Assembly (NCBI GenBank): GCA_043806735.1
Contig: JAZDGR010000023.1
Location: forward strand, 1-64,000
Source: QYOJ01 sp043806735
Lineage (GTDB): Bacteria > Bacteroidota > Bacteroidia > Bacteroidales > FEN-979
Reading direction: 5' to 3'
DNA length: 64,000 nucleotides
Part shown: in pieces, positions 50,774-59,553 of the stretch
Layout: each line of letters starts with the position of its first letter
Position numbering within the stretch: the first letter of the stretch is position 1
Translations under genes and position numbers: made by a program
Notes under the pieces: model-generated
Seen by the model: only the letters and a program-made list of their open reading frames with translations
Told to the model about the DNA's origin: nothing
Databases searched by the model: none

Positions 50774-52714
50774 ATGTTTCCCCGAATCAGTGACTTACTC
50801 AACTATTTGCTTGGGACAAACCTGGACATCCCCATCCAGAGCTATGGCTTCCTGGTGGCCCTGGCGTTTGTTGTCGCGGCTCTTGTGCTCTATCTCGAAC
50901 TGAAACGGAAAGAAAAGGTCGGACAGATTGCTTCTCAGCAGAAAAAAATACTGAAGGGAGGACCTGTTTCATTCCAGGAGTTGTTTTTTTCTTCGTTGTT
51001 CGGGTTCCTTCTCGGGTGGAAAGGGGTTGGTTTGATCCTGGATTACTCTGTGTTCAGCCAGAATCCCCAGGATTATATCCTCTCCGGGGAAGGCAGTTTG
51101 CTGGCGGGGATTGTGCTTGCTGCTGCGTTTGCCGGTTATGGGTATTCCAAGAAACGGAAAGAACGGCTTGAAAAGCCCGTTTGGGTTGAAGTAACCGTCC
51201 ATCCCTACCAATTGACCGGAAATATCCTGCTTGTCGCCGCAATATTTGGACTGATCGGATCGAAAATTTTCGATACTATCGAACACCTGCAGGACCTTTT
51301 TCAGGATCCTGTCGGGAACCTGTTTTCCTTTTCAGGGCTCTCATTTTACGGGGGATTAATCGTAGCAGCAGTTACCGTCGTTTGGTATGCAAAAAAACAC
51401 GGCATCCGGTTTCCTCATATCGCCGATACCGTGGCACCGGCATTGATCCTTGCATACGCAGTCGGCCGCATCGGATGCCAGCTCTCCGGCGACGGATGCT
51501 GGGGGGTAGAGAATCCTCATCCGATGCCGAATTGGCTTCGTTTTCTTCCGGAGTGGGTATGGAGGTTTCAGTACCCTCATAACGTAATTGACGACGGGGT
51601 CCCGATTCCGGATTGTACGGTCTCCCATTGCTTTGTCTTACCGGCTCCGGTTTACCCAACTCCCCTGTATGAAACCCTGATGGGATTGGTCATTTTCGCG
51701 ATCCTTTGGAGTATCCGGAAGAAACTGAAGACTCCGGGGTATCTCTTTTCGGTTTACCTTATTCTGAACGGTTTCGAACGATTCCTGATTGAACAGATCC
51801 GAATCAATAAGCCCTATGATCTGTTTGGCATGAAACTGACGCAGGCGGAAGGGATCGCCATGGTGCTGATGCTGCTGGGAGCGGTGGGGTTTTGGTATTT
51901 CACGATTCACGATTCACGCAAAACTATGATTAACCTAGAACAGTTAACCTTTTCCGTTTGCCGGCTTTGCGAGGAGACCGGAGAGTTCATCCGGCAGGAA
52001 GCGCATCGGTTTAAACAGTCGGATATCCGGGAGAAGAGTCCTGCCAACTTCGTCACTTATGTGGATGAGCAGGCCGAGCAACGGCTGATGGAAGGCTTAT
52101 CGCGGCTCATTCCGGGGAGCGGTTTCATCGCAGAGGAGAGTCGGCCGATTCCCGCGGGTGAGTTTACCTGGATCATCGACCCGCTCGACGGAACCACCAA
52201 TTATATCCACGGAATCCCCCTCTACAGCATCAGTGTGGCGCTAATGAAGGGCGATGTTATCGTATCCGGCGTCGTTTACGAAGCGAGGCAGAACGAGTTG
52301 TTTTTTACCTGGGAAAAAGCTCCGTCTCATCTCAACGGACGGGTGATAAGGGTTTCCGAAACCTGCCTGATCAGCGATGGTTTGTTCGCCACGGGGTTTC
52401 CCTATTACGATTACAGCCGGCTGAATGAATACATGGAATTCTTTAAGTTCCTGATGCAGCATTCCCGGGGTGTCCGACGCCTGGGGTCCGCTGCTGCTGA
52501 CCTGGCTTACGTAGCCTGCGGGCGGTTTGATGGATTTTATGAATACGGACTCAGTCCCTGGGATGTAGCAGCAGGTTCCTTGCTGGTCAGGAATGCCGGA
52601 GGCAACGTCTGTGATTTCAAAGGAGGTGAACATTTCCTGTTTGGAAAGGAACTCATTGCAACCAACCAAAATGTTCACCAACTTTTCCTTGAAAACTTTG
52701 GAGACTATTTTTAG
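50774..52714 (+). CDS. Fusion: prolipoprotein diacylglyceryl transferase (Lgt) + inositol monophosphatase family
   Basis: 646 residues in one frame. Residues 1 to about 375 are Lgt with about seven hydrophobic segments; key parts are LSFYGGLIV, AYAVGRIGCQLSGDGCWG and PTPLYETLMG, matching the longer Bacteroidota Lgt type that attaches diacylglycerol to lipoprotein cysteines. Residues 385-646 are a complete inositol monophosphatase-like protein: FIAEES, metal site IDPLDGTTNYIHG, and GLSPWDVAAGSLLVRNAGG. The junction (376-382) is encoded by an ACGATTCACGATTCACG word repeat, and the phosphatase's own ATG (51926) is retained. The join thus looks like stop-codon loss linked to the repeat. Internal initiation could still give a separate phosphatase. 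A fused phosphatase would face the cytoplasm if Lgt ends inside. Confidence 0.88.
   Translation: MFPRISDLLNYLLGTNLDIPIQSYGFLVALAFVVAALVLYLELKRKEKVGQIASQQKKILKGGPVSFQELFFSSLFGFLLGWKGVGLILDYSVFSQNPQDYILSGEGSLLAGIVLAAAFAGYGYSKKRKERLEKPVWVEVTVHPYQLTGNILLVAAIFGLIGSKIFDTIEHLQDLFQDPVGNLFSFSGLSFYGGLIVAAVTVVWYAKKHGIRFPHIADTVAPALILAYAVGRIGCQLSGDGCWGVENPHPMPNWLRFLPEWVWRFQYPHNVIDDGVPIPDCTVSHCFVLPAPVYPTPLYETLMGLVIFAILWSIRKKLKTPGYLFSVYLILNGFERFLIEQIRINKPYDLFGMKLTQAEGIAMVLMLLGAVGFWYFTIHDSRKTMINLEQLTFSVCRLCEETGEFIRQEAHRFKQSDIREKSPANFVTYVDEQAEQRLMEGLSRLIPGSGFIAEESRPIPAGEFTWIIDPLDGTTNYIHGIPLYSISVALMKGDVIVSGVVYEARQNELFFTWEKAPSHLNGRVIRVSETCLISDGLFATGFPYYDYSRLNEYMEFFKFLMQHSRGVRRLGSAAADLAYVACGRFDGFYEYGLSPWDVAAGSLLVRNAGGNVCDFKGGEHFLFGKELIATNQNVHQLFLENFGDYF
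51899..51919. repeat. Word repeat (ACGATTC type) at the Lgt-IMPase junction
   Basis: TTCACGATTCACGATTCACG, 2.5 copies of an 8-mer. Reverse complement of the TCGTGAATCGTGAG tract at 53223-53237. Confidence 0.6.
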
Positions 52715-52722
52715 CTACGTAT

Positions 52723-53238
52723 ATGCATCCACGAATCGAAATTATTCAGGGAGATATTACTCAACTTCCGGTTGACGCGATTGTCAATGCAGCCAACCGA
52801 AGTTTACTCGGCGGAGGGGGCGTCGACGGAGCCATTCACCGGGCTGCCGGGAAGCAGCTTCTTGACGCCTGCAAGCTACTGGGGGGATGTGAAACAGGGA
52901 AGGCAAAGATTACTCCCGGATTTAATCTTCCGGCCAGGTTTGTAATCCATACAGTTGGACCTGTATGGAACGGAGGAAACTATGGTGAAGCGGCGCAACT
53001 GGCAAACTGTTATCGCATTTGCCTGATGCTGGCCTCTGAAAATGAATGCCGGACCCTTGCCTTTCCGAACATCAGCACCGGTGTATACAGATTTCCGAAG
53101 AGGTTGGCAGCGGAAATCGCAGATAAAGAAGTGAAAAAGTATCTTATGCATTACAAAATCCCGGAAAAAATTTTCTTTGTTTGCTTTGATGCAGAGAATT
53201 ATGAAATATATCGGGAGCTGATTGATCGTGAATCGTGA
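52723..53238 (+). CDS. Macro-domain protein (ADP-ribose-binding / deacetylase)
   Basis: 171 residues, a single macro domain: IIQGDITQLPVDAIVNAANRSLLGGGGVDGAIH, VIHTVGPVW, FPNISTGVYRFP. The NAAN..L.GGGGVDGAI and ISTGVYG/R-type motifs are those of MacroD/YmdB-like enzymes that remove O-acetyl-ADP-ribose or ADP-ribose. It starts 8 bp after the Lgt-IMPase fusion. The C-terminal DRES and stop are encoded by a TCGTGAATCGTGAG word, and the stop overlaps the GTG start of the next gene. Confidence 0.93.
   Translation: MHPRIEIIQGDITQLPVDAIVNAANRSLLGGGGVDGAIHRAAGKQLLDACKLLGGCETGKAKITPGFNLPARFVIHTVGPVWNGGNYGEAAQLANCYRICLMLASENECRTLAFPNISTGVYRFPKRLAAEIADKEVKKYLMHYKIPEKIFFVCFDAENYEIYRELIDRES
53223..53237. 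repeat. Word repeat (TCGTGAA type) at a stop/start overlap
   Basis: TGATCGTGAATCGTGAG; two copies of the 8-mer also seen, reverse-complemented, at 51899-51919. The macro-domain stop and the GTG start of the next gene are both formed from it. Confidence 0.5.
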
Positions 53239-55670
53239 GAACTACTTTATTCATACTCGTATTTCTTCCTCTTACTCTTGCCGGAATTTCTCAGGCTCCG
53301 CGGAAAATTGTGCAAGCAGTACCGATCAAGGAAACGATAAAAATTGACGGGGTTCTGGATGAAACGAGCTGGCAACTGGCTCCCGTTGCAACCGATTTCA
53401 TTCAGCAAAGACCTTATAACGGAAAGCCGGCATCCCAAAGGTCGGAAATCAGGTTTATGTATGATAACTCGGGATTATATGTCGGGGCTTTATTGTATGA
53501 TCCCCACCCCGACAGTATACTTACTCAACTGGGCCTGAGAGATTCCGACGAATTGAATGCCGACTTTTTTACGTTGATGCTGAGTCCCTATGATGATGGC
53601 CTGAACGCCTTTGCATTCCGGGTTTATGCGTCGGATGTTCAGACGGATTATACGGTTTCGAGCGAATCTGATTTCCAGATGGATGTGAGTTGGAATGCGG
53701 TGTGGCAAAGCAACGCAAGAAGTAACGAACTGGGTTGGGTGGTCGAGATGAAGATCCCTTATTCAGCATTGAGGTTCCCTGAAACAGAGGTTCAGACGTG
53801 GGGTATGAATTGTCAAAGGGATGTAAGGCGGACGCGTGAGTTATCTTCCTGGAATTTCATTGATGCCGCGGTTAAGGGAATTATTAACCAGTCGGGGATT
53901 CTGACCGGAATAGAGGGGATCAAACCTCCATTACGGCTTTCTGTCACTCCATATCTTTCCGGCTATGTGGAAAAAAATCCCGATTACAAAGAGTGGCAGT
54001 TTTCCTATAACTACGGCGCCGACCTGAAATACGGAATCAACCAGAGCTTCACTCTGGACATGACCCTGATCCCCGATTTCGGGCAGGTACCGTCAGACGA
54101 CAAGGTGTATAATTTCTCGCCGTTTGAAATCCGCTATGATGAACAGCGACAGTTTTTTACCGAAAGCGTTGAATTGTTTGACAAAGGGGGGATTTTTTAT
54201 TCCCGGAGGGTGGGTAGTACACCGGAAGGATATGGGGAGGTCTATGAACAGCTTGACAGCAATGAGGTTGTCAAAGAAAATCCAATGCAAACCAAGTTGA
54301 TCAACGCGACAAAGGTTTCGGGCCGGACCAGCAAAGGACTTGGGATCGGAGTTTTCAACGGGATGTCGGCAAATACCTGGGCAACGATTGAGGACACTGT
54401 AACCGGTGAGAAACGGCGCTTTCTAACCCAGGGGTTTACCAACTACAATATGTTCGTATTTGATCAGGCGCTTAAAAACAACTCCTTCTTTTCCGTTCTT
54501 AACACGAACCTGTACCGTACTGACGTCGGGTATTGTGCCAATGTGTCGGGGATCGACTTCAGGTTTGCCAATAAAGCCTATACCCATTCGGCAACCGGTA
54601 ATCTCTTTATCAGTCAACTATATAACGCTCATGGATCTCCTGATGTGGGATACCATTACCAGTGGGAGGCAGGAAAGATCAGTGGGAATTTCCGGTATTT
54701 ATGGGTTCAGATCCTGGAGAATGATACCTATGACCCCAATGCCCTGGGATTTGATCCCCAGAACAACCGGTTCACAAACGTCCTGAACCTGGAATACAAC
54801 ATCTATGAACCTTTCTGGAAAGTGCTGGATTGGTACAATTGGGTAACCTTCGTCTATTCTACCCTGTATACAGGACTCAACTTCACCTCCTTTGAGATTG
54901 AAGCAGAAACCCGCACGACTACTCAGAAATACCTGACGCTGGGGAGTGGTTTTGAAATCAAACCCGACGGATACGATTATTACGAACCCCGGGTGGAAGG
55001 CTGGAAGTACTGCACTCCGGGATATGCTGGAATTGGCCTATTTGTATCAACTGACTACCGGAAGAAATTGGCTCTTGACGTCAACCTGTCCTATGCCTAT
55101 TCAGCCCGCTACCTTACTTCTTATTTTGAGTTGGAATTGGAGCCGAGGTACCGTCCAAATGACAGATTGCTTTTTATCTATTCATTCTACATGGACCGGT
55201 TGAACAACGATGCCGGTTACGTGTTCGATTCGCTGAATGCCTCGCAACAGGAGGTGATCCTTTTTGGCCGCCGCGACATCCAGACCATCACAAATGTGCT
55301 GGAAGCGAATTACATGCTCCGCAGCAATATGAGCCTGAATCTGCGGGTTCGTCAATATTGGGTTTGGGCTCATTACCTCTCCTTTTATACCCTTCAGCCG
55401 GATGGTTTCTTACATCCTGCAAATTACAACGGAAACCAGGACGTTGATTTCAATCTGTTCAACATCGATCTCGGATTTATCTGGAATTTTGCTCCCGGAA
55501 GCCAGTTATCCTTCCTCTGGAAAAATGCGGTCAACACCTTTGACGACATCATAGATTACAGTTTCTTCCGGAACCTTGATAAAACCCTCAGCTCCCCGGC
55601 TGCGAACAGTTTCTCCATCCGGGTACTCTATTATATAGATGCGATGTATTTTAAGAAGAAAGTAAAATAA
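53235..55670 (+). CDS. DUF5916 outer-membrane protein with CBM9-like N-terminal domain
   Basis: 811 residues starting at GTG 53235, which overlaps the macro-gene stop (GTGA). Signal peptide RTTLFILVFLPLTLAGIS. Residues about 25-220 resemble the CBM9/DOMON-like domain (IKIDGVLDETSWQLAP, FMYDNSGLYVGALLYDP, WVVEMKIPYSALRFP). The rest has the FGQVPSDDKVYNFSPFE and FFTES segments and many amphipathic strands ending in an aromatic-rich stretch, typical of a DUF5916 beta-barrel. Likely an outer-membrane protein of unknown substrate. Confidence 0.85.
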   Translation: MRTTLFILVFLPLTLAGISQAPRKIVQAVPIKETIKIDGVLDETSWQLAPVATDFIQQRPYNGKPASQRSEIRFMYDNSGLYVGALLYDPHPDSILTQLGLRDSDELNADFFTLMLSPYDDGLNAFAFRVYASDVQTDYTVSSESDFQMDVSWNAVWQSNARSNELGWVVEMKIPYSALRFPETEVQTWGMNCQRDVRRTRELSSWNFIDAAVKGIINQSGILTGIEGIKPPLRLSVTPYLSGYVEKNPDYKEWQFSYNYGADLKYGINQSFTLDMTLIPDFGQVPSDDKVYNFSPFEIRYDEQRQFFTESVELFDKGGIFYSRRVGSTPEGYGEVYEQLDSNEVVKENPMQTKLINATKVSGRTSKGLGIGVFNGMSANTWATIEDTVTGEKRRFLTQGFTNYNMFVFDQALKNNSFFSVLNTNLYRTDVGYCANVSGIDFRFANKAYTHSATGNLFISQLYNAHGSPDVGYHYQWEAGKISGNFRYLWVQILENDTYDPNALGFDPQNNRFTNVLNLEYNIYEPFWKVLDWYNWVTFVYSTLYTGLNFTSFEIEAETRTTTQKYLTLGSGFEIKPDGYDYYEPRVEGWKYCTPGYAGIGLFVSTDYRKKLALDVNLSYAYSARYLTSYFELELEPRYRPNDRLLFIYSFYMDRLNNDAGYVFDSLNASQQEVILFGRRDIQTITNVLEANYMLRSNMSLNLRVRQYWVWAHYLSFYTLQPDGFLHPANYNGNQDVDFNLFNIDLGFIWNFAPGSQLSFLWKNAVNTFDDIIDYSFFRNLDKTLSSPAANSFSIRVLYYIDAMYFKKKVK

Positions 55671-55724
55671 CAAGCAACCCTATAGCGTTTTTCATGTTTA
55701 ACTATACAAAGTATTAAGGACATT

Positions 55725-57437
55725 ATGAAAAATTATACACTCCCACTTTTTTTAGCCATTTGTTTTGTGGTGTTCAGTCCGGTTCTCACCAGCGCCCAAC
55801 ATGATAATAATCAACCTAACCGAAAGGTAATTATGCATCAGGAGGTACCTGATGACCCTTACCTGCCATATAGTTCTGCAGAATCCAACACTTCTCCTGC
55901 ACAATTCCATAAAAGCGCAATTTTTACCATGACCCAGGTAAATGTGAACGCAAACGGAGAAAATATTATCGGAGATGCGGCAAACGAACCTTCTATTGCC
56001 CTGGATCCCACAAACCCCGACAAGATGGTCATCGGCTGGCGTCAATTTGACAATGTGAACAGTAATTTCAGGCAGGCCGGTTACGGATATACGTCCGACG
56101 GCGGACAAACATGGACTTTTCCCGGTGTCATCGAGCCCGGTATTTTCCGTTCCGACCCCGTGCTGGATTATGATTCGGAGGGAATCTTTTATTATAACAG
56201 TCTGACCTCTCAAAGCTCGGTTTACTCATGTAATGTGTTTAGAAGCACTGATGGGGGCGCAGGATGGGATGCAGGGATTTATGCGCACGGTGGGGATAAG
56301 CAATGGATGACCCTCGACCGGAGCGGCGGAGTGGGTGCAGGTAACATTTACTCATTCTGGACAATGTATTACAGTTCCTGCCTCCCCGGGGCATTTACCC
56401 GGTCAACAAACGGAGGTAACAGCTATGAACCCTGCGTGATGGTAGACGGGAATCCTTACTGGGGAACTATGACAGTAAACAATGACGGGGAATTATATAT
56501 TGCAGGTGCTGGAGAATGGGGAGGAATTGTAGTGGCAAAATCCTCTTCTGCCCAGGTTCCGGGGGGCACAGTTGACTGGGATTTTTCCACCGAAGTCGAT
56601 ATGGATGGCTCCCTCGGAGGATGGTCGCCGGTGAATCCGGAAGGATTGCTTGGCCAGGCCAATGTGGATGTGGACCGTTCGACGGGGGCGGGACAGGGGA
56701 ATGTATATGTACTCGCCACTGTAGAGCGATATTCGAACGGAGATCCGGCTGATGTCATGTTTGCCGGGAGTACGGATGGCGGGCTCACCTGGAGTTCCCC
56801 TGTCAGGATCAACGACGATCCGGGTACGAACGACTACCAGTGGTTCGGCACTATGTCTGTGGCTCCGAACGGCCGGATTGATGTGGTCTGGCTCGATACC
56901 CGTGAAGCTCCTTCAGGCACTTACCTTTCTGCTTTGTACTACTCTTATTCCGATGACCAGGGGGAAACCTGGTCGGTCAATGAAAAACTATCCGACTTGT
57001 TCGACCCACATTCAGGCTGGCCACAGCAACAGAAAATGGGGGATTATTTCGATATGGAATCGGATGAAACGGGAGCACGTCTCGCCTGGGCCAACACATT
57101 AAACGGGGAACAGGATGTTTATTACAGTTATATTATACCCCAATATACCGGCATCGACAACGACCCGAATTATCAGGACTTGCTGTCACTTGCCTGTTTC
57201 CCTAATCCCTGCCATGGTCAAACAACCATCAGGTATATCATTCCAGTGTCCAGTTTCGTCAAGCTTGATATCTGTAGCATCTATGGCAAAGAGGTCCGGC
57301 CCCTCGTCAATGAAGTCCAGCAACCGGGCTTGTATTCCGTGGATTATTCCACCGGTACACTTCCGGCAGGTTACTACTATTGCCGGTTAACTGCCGGATC
57401 AAACGTAATAACCACCGGGCTTGTGGTGATAAAGTAA
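55725..57437 (+). CDS. Secreted sialidase-like beta-propeller protein with T9SS C-terminal domain
   Basis: 570 residues. Signal peptide KNYTLPLFLAICFVVFSPVLTSA. The body has at least five Asp-box (BNR-like) motifs: SDGGQTWTF, STDGGAGWD, STNGGNSY, STDGGLTWSS and SDDQGETWSV. These mark a six-bladed sialidase-type propeller, though the arginine triad of true sialidases is not obvious. The last ~85 residues (FPNPCHGQTTIRY ... LDICSIYGKEV ... LPAGYYYCRL) are a type A T9SS sorting domain. Exported to the surface or medium; probably a glycan-binding or hydrolytic protein. Confidence 0.85.
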   Translation: MKNYTLPLFLAICFVVFSPVLTSAQHDNNQPNRKVIMHQEVPDDPYLPYSSAESNTSPAQFHKSAIFTMTQVNVNANGENIIGDAANEPSIALDPTNPDKMVIGWRQFDNVNSNFRQAGYGYTSDGGQTWTFPGVIEPGIFRSDPVLDYDSEGIFYYNSLTSQSSVYSCNVFRSTDGGAGWDAGIYAHGGDKQWMTLDRSGGVGAGNIYSFWTMYYSSCLPGAFTRSTNGGNSYEPCVMVDGNPYWGTMTVNNDGELYIAGAGEWGGIVVAKSSSAQVPGGTVDWDFSTEVDMDGSLGGWSPVNPEGLLGQANVDVDRSTGAGQGNVYVLATVERYSNGDPADVMFAGSTDGGLTWSSPVRINDDPGTNDYQWFGTMSVAPNGRIDVVWLDTREAPSGTYLSALYYSYSDDQGETWSVNEKLSDLFDPHSGWPQQQKMGDYFDMESDETGARLAWANTLNGEQDVYYSYIIPQYTGIDNDPNYQDLLSLACFPNPCHGQTTIRYIIPVSSFVKLDICSIYGKEVRPLVNEVQQPGLYSVDYSTGTLPAGYYYCRLTAGSNVITTGLVVIK

Positions 57438-57438
57438 A

Positions 57439-57564
57439 TTGCGCATGAATTGTCATGTATTGCCATTTATTGCCATATATTGCCATGAATTGCCATCAAT
57501 CTTTAAACGTCCCTCGTCCTACGTCTCACGTCCTTCGTCCCTCGTCCTACGTCTCAGGTCTCAC
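57439..57564. repeat. Two adjacent word-repeat tracts reaching into the ABC-F gene
   Basis: The first (57439-57500) has about five copies of ATTGCCATGA/T-type words (GAATTGTCATGTATTGCCAT). The second (57507-57564) has CGTCCCTCGTCCTACGTCTC, ACGTCCTTCGTCC, CTCGTCCTACGTCTCAGG. The second tract supplies the last residues (VRPET) and TAG stop of the leftward ABC-F gene. Confidence 0.75.
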
Positions 57565-59415
57565 GCTTAGCTCTAACCATCGGTCTCCCTTAGTATCCAA
57601 TTCCTGCAAAACTGCTGCAAAGCGGTTGGATCTTTCCTGTAATTCCTCCGGAGTGAGTGCGCCGGAATGAAGTGCTGCTTCTATGGTCGCCTTTTCGGCT
57701 TCCAACTCCCCGATTTCCCGCTCCAGGGTTTCCAGTTCCTGCTTCTCTTTGAACGTCATTTTTTTCGGATCTACGGGTTTGTTTAACGGTTTCGCAGGCG
57801 CGGATGGCTTTTCAGCTGCTTTTACCTGTCGCTTCCGACGTTCGCTATAATCCCGGTACTGGGTATAGTTCCCCGGAAAATCTTTGACCACCCCATTTCC
57901 TTCAAAGACAAACAGATGATCCACGATCTTGTCGAGGAAATACCGGTCGTGTGTGACCACGAGTACGCATCCGTTGAACGATTCGAGGTACTCCTCAAGG
58001 ACGTTGAGTGTGAGGATGTCGAGGTCGTTGGTAGGTTCATCGAGAATGAGGAAGTTCGGACTATGCATCAGTACCGTGACGAGATAGAGGCGCCGCTTCT
58101 CCCCGCCGCTGAGTTTGTATACCGGCTGATGATGAACCGGATAGGGAAACAGAAAGTAGTTCAGGAATGCTGCGGCTGAGATGGTATCGCCGTTACCCAG
58201 TTTTACCACATCGGCGATCTCCCGTACTACATCGATCACCTTGGTATCGGGATTGAAAGAGATCCCTTTCTGGTTGTAATAGCCAAACCGAATGGTCTCC
58301 CCTTTTTTTACAGATCCCCTTGCCGGCCGGAGTTTTCCGGTGATGATGTCGAGAAAAGTCGATTTGCCGGTTCCGTTATTCCCGATGATGCCGATTTTCT
58401 CATTCCGTTTGAAGGTGAAAGTAAATCCCTTCAGGATGGGCAAGTCGTCCCAGGAAAAAGATACATCGTTGACTTCGAGGATCTTTTTTCCCATCCTGCT
58501 ACCCTCAATATGGATCTTCATCCGTTCATCCGGTGTTTTCCTTCCGGCGGTCTCCTTCAGCCCGTAAAAACTATCGATCCGGGCTTTTGCTTTGGTGGTG
58601 CGGGCTTTGGGCATCCTGCGCATCCACTCCTGTTCCTTTCGCAGCAGGTTCTTGGCTTTTTCGGTCTCCTTAGTCAGGATATCTAATCTTTCAGGCTGCT
58701 TTTCGAGGAAGTAAGAGTAACCTCCCCGGTAGCGATGGATGCCGGTGTGGTCCAACTCTAAAATTTCGTTGCACACCCGGTCGAGAAAATACCGGTCGTG
58801 TGTGACCATGATAAAGGTGATCTTCCGATTTGAAAGGTGTTCCTCGAGCCATTCAATCATTTCGACATCCAGGTGGTTGGTGGGTTCATCGAGGATCATG
58901 AAGTCGGGTTCCGTAATAAGCACCTTGGCCAGTGAGATCCGCTTTTTCTGCCCGCCCGAGAGTTCTCCAATCTGTTTCTCCAGTTCCGGGATCTGAAGCC
59001 GGGAAAGGATCTGTTTGATTCGGGTTTCATATTCCCAGCCGTTGAGGGCATCCATCCGTTCGATGGCCTGGTGGATTTCGGTTTTATCCTCCCCGCGAAC
59101 TGCCTGCTCGTACCGGTAAATCGCAGACAGCACTTCGTTGGAGGTGATATAGACTTCATTGAAGACCGTATGGGAGGGGGTCAGGTCGGGTTCCTGTTTC
59201 AGGTATCCAAGCGAGGCCTTGTTGAAAAGTGTCACACTTCCGGCATCGGTGGGTTCAAGTCCGGCTATGATGTTCAGCAGACTGGTTTTTCCGGCGCCAT
59301 TACGGGCGATCAGAGCTACTTTCTGAAACTGGCTGATCACAAAGGAGATATCCTCGAAGAGCACGTTGTCTCCGTAACTACGGGAAAGGTGTTCGACGGT
59401 GAGAATGGTGGACAT
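57547..59415 (-). CDS. ABC-F family ATPase (Uup-like)
   Basis: 622 residues from ATG 59415 (MSTILTVEHLSRSYG). A longer frame begins at 59439, but that overlaps the promoter box 59444-59437. Two ABC domains: Walker A LIARNGAGKTSLL and IIGNNGTGKSTFL, signature motifs LSGGQKKR and LSGGEKRR, Walker B with DEPTNHLD and DEPTNDLD, an inter-domain helical arm, and a C-terminal coiled-coil (TFKEKQELETLEREIGELEAEK). This Uup-like layout acts on ribosomes or on DNA transactions. The final VRPET comes from a repeat tract. Confidence 0.93.
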   Translation of the reverse strand: MSTILTVEHLSRSYGDNVLFEDISFVISQFQKVALIARNGAGKTSLLNIIAGLEPTDAGSVTLFNKASLGYLKQEPDLTPSHTVFNEVYITSNEVLSAIYRYEQAVRGEDKTEIHQAIERMDALNGWEYETRIKQILSRLQIPELEKQIGELSGGQKKRISLAKVLITEPDFMILDEPTNHLDVEMIEWLEEHLSNRKITFIMVTHDRYFLDRVCNEILELDHTGIHRYRGGYSYFLEKQPERLDILTKETEKAKNLLRKEQEWMRRMPKARTTKAKARIDSFYGLKETAGRKTPDERMKIHIEGSRMGKKILEVNDVSFSWDDLPILKGFTFTFKRNEKIGIIGNNGTGKSTFLDIITGKLRPARGSVKKGETIRFGYYNQKGISFNPDTKVIDVVREIADVVKLGNGDTISAAAFLNYFLFPYPVHHQPVYKLSGGEKRRLYLVTVLMHSPNFLILDEPTNDLDILTLNVLEEYLESFNGCVLVVTHDRYFLDKIVDHLFVFEGNGVVKDFPGNYTQYRDYSERRKRQVKAAEKPSAPAKPLNKPVDPKKMTFKEKQELETLEREIGELEAEKATIEAALHSGALTPEELQERSNRFAAVLQELDTKGDRWLELSVRPET

Positions 59416-59436
59416 GCAGGCGGTTATTGACGCCGG

Positions 59437-59444
59437 CAAAGATA
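59437..59444 (-). promoter_or_regulatory. -7 promoter box for the ABC-F gene
   Basis: TATCTTTG on the minus strand, 21 nt upstream of ATG 59415; it decides the start codon. Confidence 0.6.
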
Positions 59445-59553
59445 AGTTGTTTTAATATTGTGAATAAGTACTTTGGTAATTGTACATGGCAAATAAAGAA
59501 AATTAGTTATTTTGCAGCCTGTTTTAAACAAACTGAAATAGATGCACAATCAT

